A stretch of 64,000 nucleotides of DNA from Taiwanofungus camphoratus (taxonomy: Eukaryota; Basidiomycota; Agaricomycetes; Polyporales; Taiwanofungaceae), in assembly GCA_003999685.1 (NCBI GenBank), contig CP021232.1, forward strand, positions 434,001 through 498,000, given 5' to 3'. How positions within the stretch are numbered: position 1 is the stretch's first letter; each line of letters opens with the position of its first letter. Below are positions 48,115 to 59,378 of the stretch, one piece after another. The notes below the pieces were generated by a model. That model had not been told where the DNA came from. It saw nothing but the letters and a program-made list of their open reading frames with translations, and did no database searches. A program made the position numbers and the translations under genes.

Positions 48115-49071
48115 CACCTCAGGCAGGAGCCTTATCTTGACATCTGGGCTTCTCGAGGCCCAAAGTCCAAATTAGGCCATTCCCTTTTCTGGACTTGCTG
48201 TCGACTGCCTGCTCTGATGATCCCCATAGTCTAAACAGCATTACTTCCTTTCTAGGTTTCTCCCTTGTATGCATCTAGTATATACCCCTTGTGTACAATT
48301 GAATATCACCTCTCAGTTTGCTGTTCAAGCCAAATATAGTATATGACAGTGGATGAGTAACATATTCGTCAAGGCATGCCTAAGACGACGCCCAGCGAGG
48401 TGTGCGGAGATGTTCCCTGCCAAATCCAAATCGAGATATTCCCTTTTTTGGAAATTGTCGGTGTAGCACTTTGTGGGCGCCTATATGTCCGTAGCCAATC
48501 AGAAGCCGAATAAAGGTGGTGATTGTCGAAAAACAGTCTACGACATTCAGTTTTCTATTTTTCGACATCGTGTTGACATAGACAATGGCCCATATCACCC
48601 CCCTACATGTTCAGTTAGCCTTGAAAATATATTGTGATATCGTTGTAGTGCTATTCGTATATTGGAACTACGTGTTAGCTACGGTAACACGTTCATTAAG
48701 TGGAAAGCTATTCGGTACCCTTGCTAGTGTAGTAGAATGTAAACCCACACATATAGACGTTCAATTCTCCCATTTGAGAACCACAACAGCTGAGGGGTGA
48801 AACTGTTATTTGTTTCTGATTGCCTCGAGACAATTATCTGACATTCCATATGTGCTAGACTTGTTTTTCGACAATCACCACCTTTATTCGGCTTCTGATT
48901 GGCTACGGACATATAAGCGCCCAAAAAGGCGCCATCTCGAGTTCATCCCAGATGCTCCAGGGATGCTACACCGACAATTTCCAAAAAAGGGAATATCTCG
49001 ATTTGGATTTGGCAGGGAACATCTCCGCCTCGAGAAGCCCAGATGTCAAGATAAGGCTCCTGCCTGAGGTG
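48115..49071. mobile_element. Non-autonomous hAT-type foldback element
   Basis: 957 bp with 45-bp perfect terminal inverted repeats (48115-48159 and 49027-49071) starting CACCTCAGGCAGG, and a perfect 8-bp direct duplication TTATTTCT outside each end. The 8-bp duplication and CA...TG ends are those of the hAT superfamily. Inside, a second pair of inverted arms (48404-48540 and 48855-49030) continues the symmetry, so the element folds back over much of its length; the left inner arm lacks about 38 bp present in the right. The outer and inner left arms are split by about 240 bp (48160-48403) absent from the right arm, flanked by CGAGG on both sides, which suggests a nested insertion. No transposase frame is present, so movement would depend on an hAT transposase elsewhere. 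Perfect ends suggest recent activity. Confidence 0.92.
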
Positions 49072-49079
49072 TTATTTCT
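49072..49079. repeat. 8-bp target-site duplication, right
   Basis: TTATTTCT directly after the element's last base, matching 48107-48114. Confidence 0.9.
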
Positions 49080-50229
49080 GCACAATCCTTCTCTAACAAG
49101 GTACTGCTCAGAGCCTTTGGACTTCGCCTGTTTACCTTTGGGCAATTACTATTGTCTTCTGGAGGGCTGTTGACTAGATCGGGCTTGACCCGGTTCACCT
49201 TCCTTGGACACTCAGCACTATAACTTCATTCTCTAAGATCATACGACGATGTCATGGTCTCAGGTCGAATGCATTTCAATGGAGCTGAAATGTAGCAGCG
49301 GTGCACGCCACTTTCATGTGCCCTTTCCCGGTGATACGCTCTCCACTGAAAGGTTTCCTGAGCGATCTAGGCATGCCTATCACCATTATACTCTCCTGGC
49401 TCATAAATCCCTCCCTTGCTAGGAATAGAGAATATTATAATACCGGCCAACAATCAAACTCAATCCACGCGCATCCGACACATCGGGCACCATTCGATGC
49501 AACTTATGATCCGGCAACTGCTCAAGTCCTCATACAGCGATGCGCAGCGCTGTCACCGTCACTAGCATTCTCGGTTCCCGAGTGATAAGTCTGATTTGAC
49601 GTCCATGGTTGAATTGTCAGCGCCTCCGAGAAGCAGACTCGTAGTCAGTAAGTTCAGACCCTTGACGATATCTTCAACTCTTTCGTCAGCGCCTGACTCT
49701 ATCTGGTCCATCTCGATTCCTCATCCGTATCGGCAGAGAGCGACCAGCAGACGGTGTGACATGAACTGAAGCCCGGTATGTCTGGTATGAGCCCAAGTAT
49801 TGCTGCCGCCACTTGCATTAACTCTTGGCCTGTTCCAACTGGCTGCACCTCTGATAGTTGATCAAGTTGGGCTGCGCGATTCTTCAGATGGACTTTCCCA
49901 GATGAGCGCTTAGATCGGACCGACTGCCACCGTTGCATACTGGGTGACCCAAATACCCTCATCCAGTCCTTCATGCGTGCCGCCTTGTGCTAATGGGGCT
50001 TTCCAGACGTGAGGCTGTGATCATAATTAGAATTACATTGCATATGAATATGGACGTGTTTCTAGAATGCTCAATAAGTAATACTCGATACAAAGAGCCA
50101 GAAAAATTGTATGCAGAATTGCAGAATACAAGATCATATCAACCACGCTGCGATTGAACGTCCGCTAATGGATAAACGGCACAGCGTCCATGCAAGCCAG
50201 TAAGGTGCGGTACGATATAGCAAAAACAC
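49080..50229. other. Gene-poor stretch
   Basis: About 1.15 kb between the hAT-type element and the ATPase gene's 3' end. Two frames of around 90 codons (49301-49585 plus, 49974-49699 minus) match nothing. Nothing else recognised. Confidence 0.45.
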
Positions 50230-53200
50230 TCAGTACTCATCGACCTCAGACAAAGAAGCATACTCAGAAACCGTCTGGTCATCGTCATCGTAATACTCCT
50301 GCACCACCTCACGCATCGCGAAACGCATGATCGGTGTGATCGGCACGAGCTTCGGGCCCACCACGTCCTCCTCGTCGACTTCATCAGCACCGCGTGTGTC
50401 CATGAGCCGCTCGTGCGCTCGCAGGATCTCGTCTTCAGTCATCGGCACCATCTCTCCCTCCTCGGACTGCGCAAATTCGTTGAAGTCGTTGACCGCCGTC
50501 GCACTGCTCCCCGCCCCGAGTTGCACCCGCATGCTCTCGCGGACGCGCGTGCTGTCTCGCACTCGCATGCTGTCCCGCATCCGCATACTCATCCGCGCGT
50601 CAAGTCCCTCTCGCGTAACGGGCTCGGTCCACCTGAGGTCCAGGATCCGCCCCCGCACCATACCGTCGACCGCGCGCACGCCCATCTCACGGCAGAGCAG
50701 GAAGTACGGCAGAGACCGCGCGCCTGGCTGGGCGAGGCGATTCATCACCTTGAGGAGCTGCAGCGCTGTGAAGTCTGCGTGGAACTCAGGTGCATCAGGC
50801 CCGCTCCCGTCGGCGGGAGCGAATGTCGATGGTGCCGCGTGCGGGTTCGCTGTTAGCGGTGAATAGATGCGGAAGCCGGCGTTTGAGCCTGGTGGAGGAG
50901 AAAGCCGACGGGCTGCGCGTTGAGAACCGTCGTGGGTGGTGCTCTGTGGAGTGGGTGTCGCTTCGCTTGGATTCTCAGCGCCAGTAGGGTGACGAGGTGC
51001 TTGCGCAGAGTGGATAATATGAAGATTGAGCAACGCATGCGCCTGAAGAAAATGTGAACTCTGTTTGACTGTACCGAATTACACTTAATTGACAAGGAAG
51101 CAGTGACACGAACGACAGTTACGTACTTTCGAGCTTTCCGTTTGCATTGACTGGCGAGAGTAGCATTCATGAGCTCGGGTCTAAATTAATGTACCCAAGT
51201 ACTAACCATAATCGCTGATAAAGTCTTGCCAATGTGCCAATTTGCCTCCGAACGCCTCGTACAGTCTTTCAAAATCCAATCCAGAACGCATCTGCTCGGG
51301 GACGATGGGCAATATCCTCTCACGAAAGAATCGTCTCGTATCTGCTTTGGGATAGTCGCCGATCGTCATGATCTGCGGTTCACAGCCATTGTCGTCAACA
51401 TCTATCGACGGGCAGATACGTGATTGAGGACGAACCTTACAATGTTGCATGACGTTCAGTTGTCGGAGCCATGTCTGGTAAAAAGGGTCGCTCGTCGCAT
51501 GTATGACATGGCACAGCCTATCTTGCTTCGTGAGCACAAGCATAGCATCCAGTAAGGATTTCATTGCATCCACAGAACGTATGAGGGCAGGGCTAATAAC
51601 GTACAACAACTTCAGCAGTGAGCCAATCCTATGATATAACAAGCTAACTTACAGCTTGTGCGCTTCGTCGATGAAAAAGACTGGGATTTTCTTCACTGGA
51701 GGCTCCCTTTCTTTCCCTTTTCCCTTCTCCTTCATATCAGGTCGTCCGTCGCCGTTCATGTTCTGCCTCGCCGTCTCACTACCTGTTTTCGCCTCCGAGC
51801 GTTTCCGCCGCCCACCGAAGATCCGCATCCTCCACGGCACTCGCACGTCCTTCAGGGACGTCTCTGGCACGCGGGTGCGATTGGATGAGGAGATCGTTTC
51901 TGAGCTTGCTTTGTGCAAATTTTGCGCATCAGAGCAAGAGGCAGAGGATAAGTCCGGTCGAAAGTTCCAATACCGTAGGAGAGAACTCTAAAAATCAGTA
52001 AATCAGTATGGGATCTCACCTCCCTAGCCGATTTGAACATCCAACATCGCGACACTCGTTTACAAGCGAAATGGTGTGGACGAATAGACTTACCTGGAAG
52101 AGTTCCATCAACCTTGCTATGTCGCTGGTCTTGATCTCTCCAAGCACTGTATGTGCAAGTGATTCGCCAGCCTGAGAATTAGCCATGCGTCGTTCTACGT
52201 TCAACCGATCATGCTAAGGAGAATGCACATCAGTCAATATAGAAGACAAGGTATAACCAACGGTTTGAGGCCTTTCGAGCTAGCGCGCCAACATATCCAC
52301 ACGTAGGGATCGGTTGTTGTGTATTGCAACGGGCACCCGATTTCTGCGGGACGATGAACGGACGCTATCATATCCACTCCTTATAGTAGCCATACAGCGT
52401 TGAAATAGCGCACCCCGAGCCAAACCGCGAAATGGAACACAACGCTCATCCGAAAATGGAATACAACCTACCTTGAATGCCCATGCCTCCTTCTCAAATT
52501 CGGCATAGCCAGGCATATCTGGATCCTGGGCAATGCCCATGAAGAAGGCTTCCATTTGTTGACTACATGGTCAGATGAACATAGGCAGATGTGCACAGAG
52601 CAGGAGATAAAGCGGACACACCTGAGGCTTACATACAGACTCGCAAGGTCAGCGAAGCCAGCTATGCGTAAGTCGAAGTGAAGAACATGATAGGTCGGGC
52701 GAGTGAGCACTTGGCGCAGGAGTGCTGTCTGAGTTGACACGCAAAAAAGAAAATGTATCAGCAAGTGTGCGCTGGCATTGAAGTGGAACATTCAGCATGC
52801 CATCCCTCTTCACTTCAAATACACTGTCGGAACTCTTCGTCTACTTCACCGTTTATAAGTGTAAAAATCACCTTTCCGACGCTGCTCGCGCCAAATAGCA
52901 CAGTGAAGCTAGGCTCTCCCTGAAGCACGCGTTCAATGGCTTTGAGCTCTGCTGGTCTGTCGAAGAATCCTGGTAAACTCGAAAACGTATGGGTCGGACT
53001 GAGCTGAGCGCGTTCGCGCGCTTCAGCTAGCTCTTTTTTGGTTTCTTCGAGCATTCTCTTGGATTCTGTGAGCGAACGCAATGTCTCCGAAGGCTGCAGG
53101 TGCGTAAGCAAAACGTCAGGTATCCCGTTATACGGCATGCAGACAGACAAACGTACGTTTGCAAGGACGCCAATAATCTCGCCGATGCCAAAGAAATTGC

Positions 53201-53423
53201 GTTTACTGACGTCGGCGGGGAGGGGCATGCCGCGGCGGCGAGGGATGTTTGAACGAAAGAGCCAGTGGAGCTTCGTCGCAAGACCCACAGTATGGTAGCT
53301 CTGCCTACGCGAGGGCGGCTGAGAAGATGAATACGTATGGGGGCGCAGCGTGGAGGCCTGCATGCCGTTGATTGTCTGCGCCTTTGTGAGTATGGCGTTA
53401 GAGGTGCTGCTCGTGCGTGCCAT
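50230..53423 (-). CDS. P-loop ATPase of the STAND/AAA type, basidiomycete family
   Basis: ATG at 53423 opens MARTSSTSNAILTKAQTING (the frame stays open to 53693, so an earlier start is possible). About nine exons, roughly 800 residues. An N-terminal helix region has GIGEIIGVLANP and a coiled coil (LTESKRMLEETKKELAEARE), then LPGFFDRPAELKAIERVLQG, Walker A FTVLFGASSVGK/TALLRQ split by an intron, HFDLRIAGFADLASLYVSLS, Walker B VFFIDEAHKL, and VIHATSDPFYQTWLRQLNV as a sensor-1-like strand. MTIGDYPKADTRRFFRERIL and KLAHWQDFISDYG follow. The C-terminus, in one exon (51033-50230), carries imperfect MRxRDS repeats and an acidic end. Known: this resembles archaeal-type ATPases (PF01637) used as signalling or chaperone-like switches; some fungal relatives are mitochondrial. 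The specific function is unknown. The Ser-rich N-terminus could hold a targeting signal. Confidence 0.82.
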
Positions 53424-54013
53424 ACCACCACTTGGACTGAAGTTGCTGATATTAGAGCTAAGATTGATAGTCGTTGTCAACGAGGGGAGATAGAAAGTGA
53501 TTCTCAAAGGTAGATCTAAGGTATGAAAGGAAGCAGCTGGGGTCGACGAACACAGATGAGATGCTGCAAGGAATTCGGGGCAGGAGAAGGCTCCGCTTCC
53601 ATGCGAAATGAACTGGCGATACGCGTACAGCCTCCGCCTCATTTTCCTTGATGGTAAGGACATGAGGATTTTGACCTCAAAAACACGGAACATAGGTATG
53701 AAAGGTCATGCGTGCTGTGGCTACAGAGATATTGACAAAACCTATTGCGTGCGCATTACACGAGGCTGTAATCGTAACTCAGCGGTTTTTACTTCGACGA
53801 GGTGATGAATGTTTGTGAAACAAATATTACAGGCGTTGGAGGTAATCAAGGCGGTGGTAGGGCCAGTTTACGTAGAGCAGGAGATAAGTATAAGTTTAAG
53901 TAGTCAAACAACGTCGACCGCGACAGAAACGAGCAACGGCAGCATCACACCACGTGATAAGAGAAGCTGGCCAAATATAGGAAATCATCATGAGTACTAC
54001 AGTCCGAGACTAG

Positions 54014-54095
54014 CACGGCAGACATGACCCAATTGGCAATCAGTGAGGGTAAAAGAGCAGTAAAATATTCATTGAAATATGGTCAGTATGCCGAA
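54014..54095 (-). repeat. Dispersed repeat, copy B
   Basis: About 82 bp, reverse-complement match of 18935-19010, with a small insertion (TGATTGCCAAT region) relative to copy A. Confidence 0.75.
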
Positions 54096-54196
54096 CATTC
54101 GTGAGGGTTACATATTGCAATCTTGATTGGCCTAGGAGCCAATTTGGATTTGCAAATTATTGATCATATTTAAATAAGTATATTAAACCCTCGTCC

Positions 54197-54256
54197 CGTG
54201 TCTGTAGGCAAATGAAATCCTTTACGGGGATACATGACGGACACGGGTAAGCATTT
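54197..54256. repeat. Hairpin with 11-bp arms
   Basis: CCCGTGTCTGT and ACGGACACGGG pair with one mismatch around a loop of some 30 bases. Purpose unknown; it could be the end of a transcript or a mobile-element scar. Confidence 0.5.
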
Positions 54257-54441
54257 GTACTCAGTGACCTGCAAAGGCTCGCCGCCGACCCCGTATGGTA
54301 GCAGGCTTATATTTTGTTTCGGACACAATAGGTTGTAAGGCTCGTAGCCTGCCGTTTAGTAGACGTGTATCACTGCACTACTCGCATGTCAGTCAAAAGA
54401 AGAAAATTGATCAATCACACAGGAGGAATGCAGTTGTTTAT

Positions 54442-55610
54442 TCAACGCCCTGTGAACGGAATCAGAGCAAGGGCGGTAATATTGACATAGTCTTGCTTGC
54501 TCCCTCCGAAGAACACAGGATAATGTATGACAAGTCTCTCCTGCGGGATGTCTATGGAAAGCTGAACTCCGATCTGACATGTACGGTAACATTGTGGAAA
54601 TATAGAAATCGGGAGATGCGTACACTTGTCATCTTCAGTAGCAATGCCTGATACCATGGCCTTGTACCAGCTCAGAGGGGCTGCGAGACCATTTTTGAGC
54701 ATAATCTGAGTGATATGTTGCTTCTCCTGAACATATGGATTACATATCTGTGCCTACGATATTAGCTGTGATTTAGAGACGTGCTTACCTGTTCTGTCAA
54801 ATAAGGAGTAAGAGGTGCCTTCTTGTCCGCAAGAATCCATGCCTTCAGTGCACCTCGGGAGGCTATAGCCATCTTCCAAATCCTAGGATCTGATGGATAT
54901 ATTATACTAAATGCAGAGTCCCACTATCCCAATAGCCATATACGTCAACTCCAAGGTCCAGCTGGGTGAAAGTTGGCTGGTGCACTCACATGGCTTTCAA
55001 TGCTTTTATTGGCTAATTCTTCTATAAGGAAACCGAGGGACATGCGATCTACGGTACATCCCACAATAGCCTGAATCTGTAAAGGTACGTACAGCCAATA
55101 CCCATAGAGCTCGTATCCGAAAGCTTGCTTCGTACCCACGAGCACAGCTTCCAAATCAAAGCTGGTTAAAGGGGACATGTATCCCTCGGACAGAAAGACG
55201 AAACCCAGAAAGCGGTCAGGATAGTAGCTGGCCAACCGCGAGGTCAAGAAACATCCCCTGGGCAAGAGGTCAGTCAGTGAGGTCGAATACATGCATCTAT
55301 CGCAAGATCTCACCAATCATGACCGATTGTAATGACTCTTTTGACCTTTTCAGCATCTAGTATGTCATAATATCCATAGTCATGGCACTCTGCTTATAAG
55401 ATGCGGGATCCGTCGGCTTGTCTGTTCCTCCATACCTAAGCAGATCAGGAGCGAGAATGCCATAGCCATGTTCCCGGAAGAAAGGGATTTGTTTACGCCA
55501 GTCATAAGACGTCGACGGGAAGCCATGAAGGAACAATAGATCGAGTTTAGAGTCGAGTACTTGACGCCTCGCCTTGTGATAGCCTCCTTGTACGACGACC
55601 TATCTGTATT
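54442..55610 (-). CDS. Epoxide hydrolase (alpha/beta hydrolase), ends incomplete
   Basis: Read right to left: GYHKARRQVLDSKLDLLFLH continuing into the oxyanion motif HGFPSTSYDWRKQIPFF, GYGILAPDLLRYGGTDKPTD, the nucleophile motif VITIGHDWGCFLTSRLASYY (Asp in HDWG), PDRFLGFVFLSEGYMSP, SLGFLIEELANKSIESHV, APLSWYKAMVSGI and PQERLVIHYPVFFGGSKQDY. Known: soluble fungal epoxide hydrolases open epoxides to diols in detoxification and secondary metabolism, using Asp-Tyr-His-Asp/Glu. After KQDY the usual 40-45 residues with the catalytic His (normally in an HW pair) are not found in any frame down to about 54280. No credible first exon with ATG is seen upstream of 55610. So the gene is either truncated or has terminal exons I cannot see. 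Core introns are in phase, suggesting recent loss. Confidence 0.75.
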
Positions 55611-55896
55611 TACTAGTAGGTCTAATAGTGAGGGAACGTCAACGTCCGGACGAGTTATGGCAATGATAGGCGTTCATACAGTTACCATCTGAAGGAGTTT
55701 ATACCCACTTGCAGGCTCATCACCATCTGATGTTCATAACGATGCTGGCAGGCGTACATACACACATAGATACACAGGTGAAGCACAGGCGCTGTTCGGG
55801 TCATATGAATCGTGTATTGAATACACACGATAACAATAAACACCTGCACCGATATCCACCATCGATCATTTCATTGGCCTCGGAAAACGCTGAACG

Positions 55897-57821
55897 ATGG
55901 CGTCGCAGTTGAAAGACGTTCTTCTAGTCGGATTCGGTGCGGTCGGTGCGATATGTACGTATTCTCAGAGTACCGGCACGGTCGAAGACGGTCATAATGC
56001 AGTCTCGTCGTGCACTCAGATTCTCTTATCCTGAAGAGAAGTGGACAGGCTCGAGTGACTGTCGTTGCAAGAAGTAACTATGATGCAGTAAAAGGTCGGT
56101 TTACTCCTTCATTTGCGGCCTTCTGACAAAAGGTTGCGATCGCCTCTGATATCAGCTCATGGTGTACACTTCAAGAGCCGCAAATATGGTGACATTCAGG
56201 GCTGGAGACCAGATCGACGTAGGTCTTTTTGAATGTTCTTGTCACCTCCGGCGAGAAATCCAACACCAAATTGGCTCGTATTGCAGTCTTTCCATCCGTC
56301 TCTCAAGCCCTCGATCGTTCTTATTCCTATGTCGTTGTCACGACGAAGGCGATTCCTGAACTCGTCCGCACGCCAAAGCTTCTTGCGCCTCTGCTGTCGC
56401 CGCCTTATTTGAACGACCACTCTCAACCGACGTACGTACTAATGCAGAACGGTCTCAACGTAGAAGTAGACCTGTATCAGACACTGAAGAACCTCGACGG
56501 AACAAGGGACCCCAGCATTATCAGCACAGCTGTCTGGATCGGCACGGGCATGCTAGATGGCACTACTGTGGAGCATAATGACTTCGTGAGTGTTCTCCTG
56601 CCGATAGCAGTATTACTCGAGCCCGGAACTACTTCCTACAAATATGATGGTAACGTTCAAAACGCATGTCATTGGTCAAGGACCCATCTATGCCTTACGC
56701 GAGACACATTGCAGGTGCGATAGTGTTGTCTGTACTCTTTGGAGTACTACACTACAGAGATCGACCAGCATGGCCCGGAATATTGAGATCATGAGCTCCA
56801 ATAGGTGTTTCAATTTGTCCCCAATGACCAAGCTACGAAGTCCCACTGCATGTTGGGCATTAGACACTTGTTTATATCCCCTGGTTTCTTGGGAGAAACT
56901 GTGCCTCGTCAGCAATTTATTTCTAGTCCTTGAACTAGCTAAAGGCTGCGAAAATGGTGCTGTTGGTGTGCCACATTTTAGAAGTATTGCGACACATCAC
57001 CATAAATCAATCAACCCACACACGTAAACCATTGTCACTGATTCCCAATACACTAGGATCGGGTCTCTCTTGGCGTCTATCGTGCCTCCTCAACGATCAC
57101 GAGCAATACACCGGAGGAGGCCGCTCTGTTGGCTGAGTTTGCTGGTATGCTCTCCGCAGGCGGAAGCGAGACGACCGTTGTGCCAGAAATTCAAAGGATT
57201 AAGTTCTCAAAGAACTTCTGGAACGCGGGTTTAGGTGTGACCGCTGCGCTGTCGCGCTTCCCGCTGACAGCCATTTTCCGCCCTCCGCACCTGGATTCGC
57301 AGAATGCAAGCCCGCCGCATATTCAAGCCAGTCAACCCAGTGAGCAACAGACTGCGTCCGCTACAGCAACCGGGTCCTTGCCCAGCGCATCTCCAGCGAT
57401 CAGCACGTACACGATCCCCTTCCTGTACGATCTTCTCACCGAGATCTACAATCTCGGCAGCGTGCTCTTTCCGCCCTCGGATGCAGGCCCAGGGCTCGAC
57501 CCCGATATTGTCCTGAAGACGTTAACGAACACCGCGCGGCTGCATTCCCGCCCCGACGCCACGCATCGCGCGAGCACGCTCGTGGACGTGGAGAAAGGGC
57601 GTCCGACGGAGGTCGAGGTCATCCTCGGAGAGCTTGTGAGGATGGGCCGTGAGAGGCGCGTAGACATGCCTGTGAGTATGATCCCCTGCGAGTACCTTCA
57701 GTGACGCTCAACCCTGCTGTTGTATTATGCGGCATAGCGCGTTGAGACGCTCTATGCCCTGATGCTCATCATACAGAACCAGCTGCTTTGCCAGCATCGT
57801 GATAAGAATGCACCATCGTGA
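55897..57821 (+). CDS. Ketopantoate reductase family protein, copy 1
   Basis: NADPH-dependent reductase of the ApbA/PanE family (2-dehydropantoate to pantoate, coenzyme A route). ATG at 55897 opens MASQLKDVLLVGFGAVGAIY with the GxGxxG motif. Exons then give SGQARVTVVARSNYDAVKAH, GVHFKSRKYGDIQGW, PSVSQALDRSYSYVVVTTKA (catalytic Lys), then TYVLMQNGLNVEVDLYQTL, ISTAVWIGTGMLDG, EHNDF, TPEEAALLAEFAGMLSAGGS, FSKNFWNAGLGVTAALSRF and the C-terminal domain ending METLYALMLIIQNQL-like (RVETLYALM...). The stop is at 57819-57821. The intron between EHNDF and DRVSLG spans about 56587-57055, some 470 nt, against about 70 nt at the same place in copy 2. A paralog lies 1.6 kb downstream in the same orientation. 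The true substrate may differ from ketopantoate because many fungi carry several such genes. Confidence 0.9.
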
Positions 57822-59378
57822 TCTTGGTGGACTGGGTGTGCGTCTACTAGTATCGTGATTTGCCTGACTGCCTATCCAATAGCGATGGCCGACATCATCA
57901 CAAGGCAAATAGCTGACACCACTCTCACTACCCACATGACTAGACTTTGTCATCATCTCTTTGATATTGATACGATATCGTACCTAAAATATCAACATGT
58001 ATTGCTAGTATTTTGTACAAGTTCAATTGAACTGCGTTTTGAGTTTTGAGCCATATTGCCGCAATACATCGAGGTCTGAATGGATGTCTAAAACTGTTGA
58101 TGATGCCGCTTCAATCAACAAGGAAGAGAGTAGGAGGCGGACAAAAGTTCAAGCGTTGATTCGATAATGGTAAGCAAGGCGTGCTATTTCTTGAAACGGT
58201 TGCTTTTGTCAGTGAGGCTGCATAAGTGAAGATAATCATTCATCAAAGACCAGGCTTGCTGGAATACAATAGCAGGCGAAGGCACAGCGCAGAGGCAAGA
58301 ACAAATATGAGCACGAGGGAACCCAGGGAGTCATGAGAACGGGAGGCCGACGAAATCTTAAGAGCTGCTGGAGCGGCGATAAAGTGGAACACAGATTGCC
58401 AGAGATGGAGACTTTCATATAAACGACGTGATCGTAGCCTGTATACACAGTATTTGTGAGCAACACAGCCTGAGATAAGACTCCGTTGTTGTGCTGTGAG
58501 TGGAAGATCACGAATGGATCATCTCGTGTCTGAAATGGGATCAAGTTTTCCAGGGCTACTCTCCTACTATTACTTACATAGCCTGGAACAAAACTTGCTT
58601 GTCTAGTAGGTAGTTCCTTGTGTGCGGCTTGGTCCATCAGATATGTACACAACGTACCTGCTACATAAAGGACGGGGGCGATGTCTTGCTACAAATTCGA
58701 ACAGGTCGGAGCTACAAAGAACCGATGAATGGGTAAGGAAAGCTGCACAGCCCAACAGGAAGACAGCACCACTATTGGCACTACTAGTAAATGGATGTTC
58801 TTAGACACCTACCGACGAGGACAAGTGAGATGCTGTTTGTGCAAGTGAGACCTCCCCATCTGGTGGCTTCGGACCCAATCCTTTTTACAATTGACATGGC
58901 ATCCGAATATCAGCATGTGTTTAAACTTGGACAGGCTTCGTATGTACTCACTGCAGTTACTTATACGAAGTTGCGGGTTGAATGTTCTGCCGCGGGGAGG
59001 CCAACCTACTTGGATGGGATGCCGCGTCCGTTGTTACCGACTAGTACCAGCTTTTCTACCTCCTTGATAATTCTGCGCAGCAGGATGAAGAGAGTCACTC
59101 AGTCTGCCTTTGAGTCATTGCCTTTGAGTCATAGACACTCACGCCTTCGGGCTCGGAAATCAGTCCATCAGAGAATTCGTCGAAATCAGTAGGTGATTGA
59201 AGCCTATGCCCCTCAAGGGGCTTGAGATCTTCCTCAGTCTGTCGTCTGACGCTGAGAGAGAGATGCCGGTGTCCCGGAGGACCATATGAACATGTTCAGC
59301 AGCTTCCCACATCAACTCCTCTCTCCCCCTCTCTCCCTCTGTGATCAACAGTGCGAACAACGCCCCTGAAGCACCACC
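57822..59378. other. Spacer between the paralogs with possible minus-strand gene debris
   Basis: On the minus strand, scraps between about 59180 and 58240 read like exons (DFDEFSDGLISEPEG, IIKEVEKLVLVGNNGRGIPS, a hydrophobic stretch SGAVFLLGCAAFLTHSS, VLLTNTVYTGYDHVVYM), with donor- and acceptor-like sites, but no continuous protein or family emerges. It could be an unrecognised small membrane-protein gene or a remnant. Confidence 0.35.

Larger units (their letters stand above)
53424..54441. other. Intergenic region with dispersed repeat and hairpin
   Basis: About 1 kb upstream of the ATPase gene. It contains a dispersed repeat copy (54014-54095) and a short hairpin (54197-54256), listed separately; the rest is unexplained. 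Confidence 0.5.

Noticed and set aside
49301-49974. Two small genes between the hAT-type element and the ATPase
   Set aside because: About 90 codons each, on opposite strands, with no motif, splice structure or family.
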